The position numbers and the translations under genes were made by a program. From an uncultured Candidatus Saccharibacteria bacterium (lineage in GTDB: Bacteria; Patescibacteriota; Saccharimonadia; Saccharimonadales; Saccharimonadaceae): DNA of 10,999 nt. The stretch is from positions 1 to 10,999 of the forward strand of contig CANEKB010000029.1 of assembly GCA_947427985.1 (NCBI GenBank), given 5' to 3'. Positions within the stretch are counted from its first letter, which is position 1, and each line of letters starts with the position of its first letter. This document shows, one piece after another, positions 6,921 to 10,999 of this stretch. The notes under the pieces were generated by a model. That model saw nothing but the letters and a program-made list of their open reading frames with translations. It did no database searches and was not told the DNA's origin.

Positions 6921-6929
6921 ATTATATCA
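6921..6929 (-). promoter_or_regulatory. Extended -10 promoter of tRNA-His
   Basis: Minus-strand TGA-TATAAT (TATAAT at 6926-6921), about 20 nt upstream of the tRNA 5' end. No consensus -35 at 17 bp. It is back to back with the plus-strand promoter at 6955. Confidence 0.72.
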
Positions 6930-6954
6930 CCCTTCTCTAGAAAAGGGAATAACC

Positions 6955-6983
6955 TTGACAAAAAATAATTTCCGTGATACAAT
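6955..6983 (+). promoter_or_regulatory. Strong sigma70-type promoter of the first two-TM gene
   Basis: TTGACA (6955-6960), a 17-bp spacer, TACAAT (6978-6983), with TGA just before the -10. The predicted start near 6990 leaves a leader of about 140 nt. Confidence 0.82.
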
Positions 6984-6990
6984 GTAAGTA

Positions 6991-7075
6991 CACGTTTCGG
7001 AACGTATTGTTTTTGAATCGTATAATAGTACATTCCAAAGAAAAGGGAGGCTCAATTCTTTTTGTCACGTTCCGA
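6991..7075 (+). promoter_or_regulatory. Structured 5' leader with competing inverted repeats
   Basis: TCGGAACGT (6997-7005) is perfectly complementary to ACGTTCCGA (7067-7075). The first arm can instead fold locally as ACGTT-TCGG-AACGT (6992-7005), so the two structures exclude each other. Nested inside, AAAGAA/TTCTTT (7037-7042 and 7056-7061) presents GGGAGG in a loop. The arrangement resembles a switchable leader, although no known riboswitch class is recognised. Confidence 0.45.
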
Positions 7076-7129
7076 GCTTTTGATCATTGACCTAAAATCT
7101 ATCCAAAGCTGGAGAAAGAGGAAGAAACT

Positions 7130-7501
7130 ATGCGACGTTTTTCGATGTTCGAAGAGGCTGATCTGTCAAAAGAAAAAGTGGAGCACTACGCGGTGAGATT
7201 CTACATTTGCCATCATTCTCATGGTCTGGGATGCATAATTCTGGGCTTTGCGGCGGCATTTTTGATCACCGGGACTTTTGCCCTACTCCTCGCTATGACC
7301 TGCTACAAGATTCAGGCCCTGCATTTGTTTTATCTTTTGATGTCAGGCGGCTGTCTTGTCTTGGTTGTGCTCTGCTGGCTGGCATATCGCAATCTCGCTC
7401 AACAGGCCCGCGAATTCGCATTCGCCTGCATGAGTGGCGGTAATGAGACCTACTCTGATGTCCGGGACTTTTACCGCAGCTATACCGGTGAAGAAATCTA
7501 A
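7130..7501 (+). CDS. Small two-TM membrane protein (paralogue-like pair, member 1)
   Basis: 123 aa, family not recognised. A charged N-terminus (~1-30) with a His-rich turn (CHHSHG) is followed by TM1 (~33-57), a short loop, TM2 (~66-86) and a cytoplasmic-type tail. Just after TM2 is YRNLAQQAREFA, then a GG and a Tyr/Asp-rich end. The neighbour at 7692 has the same plan (charged N-terminus, two TMs, then a Y..LAR[E/D]FA motif and GG), so the two look like distant paralogues. The start is supported by AGAGGAAG about 7 nt upstream of the ATG at 7130. It is a single-gene unit with its own promoter, long leader and a strong terminator. Confidence 0.8.
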   Translation: MRRFSMFEEADLSKEKVEHYAVRFYICHHSHGLGCIILGFAAAFLITGTFALLLAMTCYKIQALHLFYLLMSGGCLVLVVLCWLAYRNLAQQAREFAFACMSGGNETYSDVRDFYRSYTGEEI

Positions 7502-7514
7502 CCTCCTTCTACTC

Positions 7515-7541
7515 ATCCCCCGCCATGTGCGGGGGATTTTT
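7515..7541 (+). terminator. Intrinsic terminator
   Basis: 9-bp stem ATCCCCCGC/GCGGGGGAT with loop CATGT, followed by TTTT. It lies 13 bp after the stop of the first two-TM gene. Confidence 0.92.
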
Positions 7542-7580
7542 ATAGCTTAAATCATCTCTGTTTACGTTTATGTCTATACG

Positions 7581-7609
7581 TTGACGCTGCTTCTTGGGCG
7601 TGATAAGAT
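7581..7609 (+). promoter_or_regulatory. Promoter of the second two-TM gene
   Basis: TTGACG (7581-7586), 17-bp spacer, TAAGAT (7604-7609) with TGA just upstream (extended -10). Predicted start near 7616, giving a leader of about 76 nt. Its position rules out translation starting at 7581. Confidence 0.75.
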
Positions 7610-7614
7610 AATTA

Positions 7615-7662
7615 GGTTCGTTCTAGACTGCTACATTACAAGCTTACCTAGAACGTCGGACC
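7615..7662 (+). promoter_or_regulatory. Leader inverted repeat ahead of the second two-TM gene
   Basis: CGTTCTAG (7619-7626) pairs perfectly with CTAGAACG (7648-7655), and GGT/ACC (7615-7617 and 7660-7662) extends the stem past an internal loop. The stem starts at about the first transcribed base. The leader of the first two-TM gene also has long-range arms containing GAACG/CGTTC. Confidence 0.5.
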
Positions 7663-7691
7663 TTATTCCATTGGTGAAGGAGAGATCTTTA

Positions 7692-8093
7692 ATGGCAAAA
7701 ACTTACTCCCGCAAACAAATTTATCGCATGGCTCGTCGCTATCATTTCGAGCGATACAACTCCGGCCGTCATGGCTATGGTGACAAGTATCGTGGCTATA
7801 CTCTGGCCGGCCTCGGAAGTTGCGCCCTAGGCACTTACTTTATTGTGACGAGCTGGCGGAGCTTTCCGTCGCACGACCTTTGCTTGGCGGCTGCCGCCAT
7901 TGTGGGCGGAGTGTTAGCTGTTGCAAAGTATGGTTCCGAATGGAGCTATTACGCTAAGCTGGCGCGCGATTTTGCTGTTGGCGCCGTCGATGGTGGACTG
8001 GTAAACGAACAGGGCGAGGAACTTGGCCCCTGTGAATATACACCAGAAGGCATCGTCGCTCTGTTCGCAGCTAGATACCCCTGGATCATTTAA
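7692..8093 (+). CDS. Small two-TM membrane protein (paralogue-like pair, member 2)
   Basis: 133 aa, family not recognised. The N-terminus is strongly basic and aromatic (YSRKQIYRMARRYHFERY, then GRHGYGDKYRGY). TM1 (~36-54) and TM2 (~61-79) follow, then YYAKLARDFA, a GG turn, an acidic loop with Cys114, and a hydrophobic C-terminal end (VALFAARYPWII). The start at 7692 is chosen because AAGGAGA lies about 9 nt upstream; the longer frame from 7581 would start inside the promoter. The shared Y..LAR[D/E]FA motif after TM2 suggests kinship with the upstream 123-aa protein. It ends just before a strong terminator. Confidence 0.82.
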   Translation: MAKTYSRKQIYRMARRYHFERYNSGRHGYGDKYRGYTLAGLGSCALGTYFIVTSWRSFPSHDLCLAAAAIVGGVLAVAKYGSEWSYYAKLARDFAVGAVDGGLVNEQGEELGPCEYTPEGIVALFAARYPWII

Positions 8094-8118
8094 GCCATGA
8101 AGCTCTAAAACCGCCCTT

Positions 8119-8144
8119 GCCACCCCTCCGGGGGTGGCTTGTTT
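8119..8144 (+). terminator. Intrinsic terminator
   Basis: 8-bp perfect stem GCCACCCC/GGGGTGGC with loop TCCG, followed by TTGTTT, 25 bp after the stop codon. Confidence 0.88.
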
Positions 8145-8265
8145 CGTCAACGACTGCTCTAGTTTTTAATCATAATTACTATAAAATAAAACTATTTTAA
8201 CATTAGCACAACAGGGAAGAATAAGAATTTTTACGAAATTTAGCTGTATTTTAGTGATAAAACAC
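8145..8265. other. AT-rich upstream region with a distal operator-like half
   Basis: No gene is seen. ATTAGCACA at 8202-8210 is the exact reverse complement of TGTGCTAAT at 8284-8292, which overlaps the -10 of the next promoter. The two halves lie about 80 bp apart, a spacing that would suit DNA looping by a repressor. Confidence 0.4.
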
Positions 8266-8294
8266 TTGACAAATTTAAGCATGTGTGCTAATAT
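8266..8294 (+). promoter_or_regulatory. Promoter with conserved ATGTGTGCTA box (copy 1)
   Basis: TTGACA (8266-8271), 17-bp spacer, TAATAT (8289-8294), TGC extended -10, predicted start near 8301. The box ATGTGTGCTA..ATGGAAG.AG recurs at the same position in the promoter at 9426, which suggests a shared regulator or a shared start-site requirement. Confidence 0.8.
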
Positions 8295-8353
8295 GGAAGC
8301 AGCGAGACAGAAGTGGCACTCCGCCGCCTAACGTCGAGCGCACATTTTTATCT

Positions 8354-8361
8354 TAGGAGGT
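8354..8361 (+). promoter_or_regulatory. Strong Shine-Dalgarno sequence
   Basis: TTAGGAGG lies 6 nt before the ATG at 8368. It fixes the start and predicts efficient translation. Confidence 0.85.
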
Positions 8362-8367
8362 TGTATT

Positions 8368-9087
8368 ATGAGTTGGGCAAGAAAAAAGCGTAGCGACAGC
8401 ACTGCAGCACAGAAGGGCATCAGGCGGCGCGATAGCCGCATCAACGACGCAACTTCTGACTCCGCCAGCAACAATTCTGGCAGTCAGCAGGTCGTCAACC
8501 CGCAGTCCCTGATGGTCGTGCCGACCGAGTTCTTCAATGTCGGCGATGCCCGGATGCCTTATGCCGAGCTGGTCAAGCGGTACGACATCAACGCCCTGAA
8601 GGCGTTGGTAGCCTCTCCGTCTATGACGGTCGAGGCGCACAACATCGACGGGGACGGCCGCGACCTTGGTCGTGTTTCCGCCGCGGAGGAGAGATCCTTC
8701 CTGGCGCGCATGCACGCGCTGCGGGTGGAAGAGGCCAGCAAAACTGGTGCCTATGCCATTCCTGAAGTGCGCATCGCTGATCGCGATGACAGCAGCGCCT
8801 TAAAGGCGTACTCTACCGAGGATTTGGCCAACGAGTTGCGGGCGCGCGGCAGCACTGTCAATGTGACCGAGCCGCAGGAACAGCAGACCCAGGTTGATCC
8901 GGCCATTCAGCAGTTGGCTGATGCTTTGCATGTCAGCGTTGAGCAAGCGCAGCAGATCCATGCGATCATGCAGCAGGATCAGTCCGGACAGCAGTCCCAG
9001 CCCCAGTCTCAGTCTCAGCCCCAGTCGGGCGGCAATTCCGGCTCCAACAGTTCCGGCCGCGGCGGTGGTGTCTGCGGCGGTCGCTAA
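8368..9087 (+). CDS. 239-aa soluble protein of unknown function with Gln/Ser/Gly-rich tail
   Basis: Not recognised. The N-terminus (~1-45) is basic, then Ser/Asn-rich and probably disordered. The central part (~46-165) looks folded and alpha/beta-like (MVVPTEFFNVGDARMPYAELVKRY, then an LKALVASPSMTVEAHNIDGDGRDLG stretch split by turns). A short helical piece (~176-202: DPAIQQLADALHVSVEQAQQIH) resembles a small three-helix binding module. The tail (~203-239) is pure low complexity (QSQPQSQSQPQS, then Gly/Ser, ending GGGVCGGR) with the only cysteine of the protein near the end. There is no signal peptide and no membrane segment. The gene is visibly more GC-rich than the element and the peptidase operon. 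It has a strong promoter, RBS and terminator, so it is likely well expressed. Confidence 0.82.
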   Translation: MSWARKKRSDSTAAQKGIRRRDSRINDATSDSASNNSGSQQVVNPQSLMVVPTEFFNVGDARMPYAELVKRYDINALKALVASPSMTVEAHNIDGDGRDLGRVSAAEERSFLARMHALRVEEASKTGAYAIPEVRIADRDDSSALKAYSTEDLANELRARGSTVNVTEPQEQQTQVDPAIQQLADALHVSVEQAQQIHAIMQQDQSGQQSQPQSQSQPQSGGNSGSNSSGRGGGVCGGR

Positions 9088-9097
9088 TGGACCGCCG
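9075..9097 (+). repeat. Stem-loop containing the stop codon
   Basis: CGGCGGTC (9075-9082) pairs with GACCGCCG (9090-9097); the 7-nt loop holds the TAA stop at 9085-9087. It is the first of three successive hairpins in this 3' region. Confidence 0.6.
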
Positions 9098-9113
9098 AGC
9101 GCACTACGCGCAT

Positions 9114-9145
9114 GGCAAAGGGGGTGGGGGACCCGGGACTTTGCC
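9114..9145 (+). repeat. G-rich 3'-UTR hairpin
   Basis: GGCAAAG (9114-9120) pairs with CTTTGCC (9139-9145). Inside are two G5 tracts and an ACCC/GGGT inner stem. There is no T-run after it, so it is not itself a terminator; it may protect the 3' end of the mRNA. Confidence 0.5.
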
Positions 9146-9180
9146 CTTAACTAAGCGGGCAGCGAGCAACACCTACCTGA

Positions 9181-9213
9181 AAACCGTCCCCTACCGGGGG
9201 CGGTTTCTTTTTT
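9181..9213 (+). terminator. Intrinsic terminator
   Basis: 11-bp stem AAACCGTCCCC/GGGGGCGGTTT (one G-U pair) with loop TACC, followed by TCTTTTTT. It ends the 8368-9087 transcript. Confidence 0.93.
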
Positions 9214-9231
9214 GTCTTAATAAGTCCCCAT

Positions 9232-9271
9232 TGAGCTTGTCAAACGGTTATTCTCGACGTTTTCAAGCTCA
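9232..9271. repeat. Imperfect 13-bp inverted repeat
   Basis: TGAGCTTG-tc-AAACG and CGTTT-t-CAAGCTCA form a long stem with an 11-nt loop. It lies after the terminator in non-coding DNA with no T-run. Function unknown. Confidence 0.45.
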
Positions 9272-9425
9272 CTATATAAGCATAAGAATAAAACAATAAA
9301 TTGTCAAACTAATGCTTAATCTAAAACTCCCCAAAAATAACTCGAAAAACGAACCTTTTTCACCCCTGTTCTATAACTGTTATGCTAAAAAGCATTGTCT
9401 TTATGCTTACTTAGTGACTTTAGTA
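9272..9425. other. AT-rich upstream region with repeated TAAGCAT/ATGCTTA half-sites
   Basis: No gene is supported. AGCAT or its complement ATGCT occurs at 9279-9283, 9312-9316, 9382-9386, 9391-9395 and 9403-9407, in alternating orientations, just upstream of the promoter at 9426. TAAGCAT also lies in the spacer of the promoter at 8266 (8276-8282). This could be a cluster of regulator sites. Confidence 0.35.
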
Positions 9426-9454
9426 TTGACTTTTTTAGAGATGTGTGCTACAAT
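9426..9454 (+). promoter_or_regulatory. Promoter with conserved ATGTGTGCTA box (copy 2)
   Basis: TTGACT (9426-9431), 17-bp spacer, TACAAT (9449-9454), TGC extended -10, predicted start near 9461. It matches the promoter at 8266 through ATGTGTGCTA, two variable bases, then ATGGAAG and AG, with identical distance from the -35. Confidence 0.8.
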
Positions 9455-9460
9455 GGAAGT

Positions 9461-9676
9461 AGTCTGGAAGAACCGTGGGAGCGATTCGACCAGAGGTCCA
9501 TTTAACAATCGAATCATCCCAGATACAATTCATTTTGTATCTGTTAATTATACAAAGTCAACAGACAGCCACGTTCGCATGCGCGGGTGGCGCTTTGCCA
9601 CCGACCCCATTCATCTTGGATAGGGGTTGGTACCCCCTGTCCGCAGATCAAGTTCCAAAAAACGAAAATCTTTGAC
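9461..9676 (+). promoter_or_regulatory. Long structured 5' leader of the surface-protein gene
   Basis: Several strong helices lie in order: GATTCGA/TCGAATC (9483-9489 and 9509-9515), extended by GGGA/TCCC; CAGATACAA/TTGTATCTG (9520-9528 and 9535-9543, perfect 9 bp); GGTGGC/GCCACC (9586-9591 and 9597-9602). ACCGACCCC/GGGGTTGGT (9600-9608 and 9623-9631) competes with GGGGT/ACCCC (9623-9627 and 9632-9636), and an extra GCCAC at 9568 can compete for GGTGGC. Alternative pairings near the end suggest a regulatory leader. I do not recognise a known riboswitch, T-box or attenuator class. Confidence 0.5.
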
Positions 9677-9690
9677 AGGAGGAATAAGCA

Positions 9691-10999
9691 ATGACAATTC
9701 TGTTGTTAGCATTGGCCGTTATCGCGGCTGGCGGTTTCATCCTTACGCAGGTTGGAATCGCTGTGACCATCGGCTTTGTCGCCATGGTCTTGGCCGGCGT
9801 CGTTGGCGCGGGTCTTGGTATTTGGGGCATGTACAATGCCATCCTCGATTATCTGGACGACGAGTCCGATCGGGGCGAGCTGGTTATCAACCTTCTCAAG
9901 CGCGGTGCAGTCTTGATTCTGAGCGGGATCGTTCTGTTTAACAGCGTTCCGCAGGTCTGGACTGCCTTCAGCGACTGGAGGATTAGCCAGCAACAGGAGC
10001 AGCTTCCGCCAGACGACGGTGCTGACTCCGGTAGCCTTGACCATCTCAAGATCGACCTGGACGATCGTGACTTAGAGAACTGGCTCGCCGAATTCAATTC
10101 GAATTGGCGGGTTGAGATGCTCAACACCTGGGATGATAGCTCTATGCCGTCTAACGCCGAAGCCCGTAACAAGGCTGTTCACGACGCTGGCGGCAAGTTT
10201 GAGTACGCTGTCAGCACGCCTATGCAGGACCTCAAAATTCTGCTGGACGGCAGCTACACGGACGGAACTCTCGCGCAGATTAAGAAGGGAATCCAGAAGA
10301 AAATCATCATGGACCCCATCTATGCCGACGGTTTTGTTCAGGCTTGCCGGCTGATGGCGCCGGAGATTCTGACCCTGAACCCCTGGTTACAGGAGTACGC
10401 AGATTGGCTGGACGAAGTGTTTGGCCGAACCGATAGCACCACGAAGGGCATCAACGCTTTGCTGAATGATGATTGTACCGCTCTGAGGACCGATGTGTTC
10501 TACAACAATGTGCGGCTGGCCGTATTGTTTAGCCAGTTCACAGCCGTTGGGGTAGAAGCGGCGGAATCTAGCCACAACTGGCACCTGCCGATTGTGGCGA
10601 AAGCCAGCGACACTCGACTCGTCGAGAGCCCCGTGCAGGAATCTTCGGCTGCGGTGATTTTCGTTGCCCGCTATAAGCTGGCTGACGGCACTGAGGGTGA
10701 GTGTGCGATCAAGATTGGCATCAATGTATGGGATAAGCGGATTGAACTGTTTAACCCGAAAGCCCCCGTACAACCGCCCAAGGAGGACAAGCCCACCGGC
10801 AATGGTGACCCTATTGAAAAACCTAACGAGAAGACTTATGTCATCTACGCTATTGGCTATGAGTGGGGCACTAACAAAACTGTTACCGTGCTTCCCAAAG
10901 CTACCGTCGTGAGCGGCGTAAAGAGTGGCGAGAGTCGGACGATTTCAGCACCGAATGTAAGCGGATATGTCGTGCACGCAGGATATGAATCTGTGAGTG
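9691..10999 (+). CDS. Large membrane-anchored surface protein (3'-partial)
   Basis: The frame is open from ATG 9691, with AGGAGG at 9677-9682 (8-nt spacing), to the right edge: 436 residues with no stop. Residues ~2-46 are almost continuously hydrophobic (two TMs), a short acidic loop follows, and TM3 is at ~71-90. A large soluble region comes next (~91-360), rich in Asp, Trp and Asn, with no catalytic motif I recognise. A Pro/Lys/Glu/Asn linker (~360-381) leads to a beta-rich segment (YVIYAIGYEWGT, then SGESRTISAPNVSGYVVHAG) that resembles the start of a MucBP-like repeat, in which a conserved 'P.VSGY' recurs. Such repeats occur in Gram-positive and CPR adhesins. The protein probably sits in the membrane with its large C-terminal part outside the cell. 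The neighbour's promoter box is shared, so both genes may be expressed together. Confidence 0.82.
   Translation, partial: MTILLLALAVIAAGGFILTQVGIAVTIGFVAMVLAGVVGAGLGIWGMYNAILDYLDDESDRGELVINLLKRGAVLILSGIVLFNSVPQVWTAFSDWRISQQQEQLPPDDGADSGSLDHLKIDLDDRDLENWLAEFNSNWRVEMLNTWDDSSMPSNAEARNKAVHDAGGKFEYAVSTPMQDLKILLDGSYTDGTLAQIKKGIQKKIIMDPIYADGFVQACRLMAPEILTLNPWLQEYADWLDEVFGRTDSTTKGINALLNDDCTALRTDVFYNNVRLAVLFSQFTAVGVEAAESSHNWHLPIVAKASDTRLVESPVQESSAAVIFVARYKLADGTEGECAIKIGINVWDKRIELFNPKAPVQPPKEDKPTGNGDPIEKPNEKTYVIYAIGYEWGTNKTVTVLPKATVVSGVKSGESRTISAPNVSGYVVHAGYESVS

Noticed and set aside
7021..7026. Second promoter (TATAAT) in the leader of the first two-TM gene
   Set aside because: It lacks both a -35 and a TGn, unlike every other promoter in the window; a minor role cannot be excluded.
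7062..7196. Upstream ORF from TTG at 7062 with GGGAGG ahead of it
   Set aside because: The product is a short basic peptide overlapping the real gene out of frame; the GGGAGG is more easily explained as a leader element.
7581..7691. Longer start of the second two-TM protein at 7581
   Set aside because: The start codon would be the TTG of the -35 box itself; the ATG at 7692 has a good SD.
8353..8715. Minus-strand ORF opposite the 239-aa gene
   Set aside because: It is a shadow ORF produced by GC-rich coding sequence; the plus strand has a promoter, SD and terminator.
9087..9623. ORFs between the 239-aa gene and the surface-protein gene (9087-9299, 9312-9623)
   Set aside because: They cross a strong terminator, a promoter and structured RNA; no SD and skewed composition.
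1..10999. CRISPR array, insertion sequence or replication origin
   Set aside because: No regularly spaced direct repeats, no transposase apart from the serine recombinase, and no iteron or DnaA-box cluster were seen.

Overview
The window looks like the chromosome of a small-genome Gram-positive-type bacterium, most likely a Candidatus Saccharibacteria (TM7)/CPR lineage. This is inferred, not proven. The basis is the style of the serine recombinase, the cell-wall peptidase fusion, extended -10 promoters throughout, and many small proteins with no recognisable family. Genes use the standard code.

Region 1 (1-3072) is the right-hand end of an integrated mobile element. It holds the 3' end of a coiled-coil protein, a 269-aa protein whose C-terminus resembles a winged helix, a 48-aa ORF and a large serine recombinase. 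The recombinase ORF runs antisense into an intact tRNA-Gly(UCC) gene (3055-3129, minus) and stops inside its T-arm. The tRNA 3' end is therefore the probable attachment site, and the rest of the element lies to the left of the window. The tRNA-Gly terminator hairpin lies inside the recombinase coding sequence.

Region 2 (3130-6960) is read on the minus strand. A tRNA-His(GUG) with its own terminator is followed by a two-gene operon. The first gene is a 675-aa fusion of a D,D-carboxypeptidase/PBP5-like domain (S11) and a VanY-like metallopeptidase (M15B). The second is an FtsX/MacB-type ABC permease starting one base after the peptidase stop. The peptidase seems to be transcribed from an extended -10 promoter whose start point falls on the ATG, giving a leaderless mRNA.

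Region 3 (6955-10999) is on the plus strand and consists of single-gene transcription units, each with a promoter, a leader and usually a strong intrinsic terminator. Two small two-TM proteins (7130-7501 and 7692-8093) look distantly related, and both have leaders with long inverted repeats. They are followed by a GC-rich, Gln/Ser/Gly-tailed 239-aa protein of unknown function, and then by a large membrane/surface protein (9691 to the right edge) whose reading frame stays open at the end of the window. The last two genes share an almost identical promoter box, ATGTGTGCTA..ATGGAAG.AG, placed at the same distance from the -35, which suggests co-regulation. The surface-protein gene has a highly structured leader of about 230 nt.

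All seven promoters recognised in the window are of the extended -10 type (TGn directly before the -10 hexamer).
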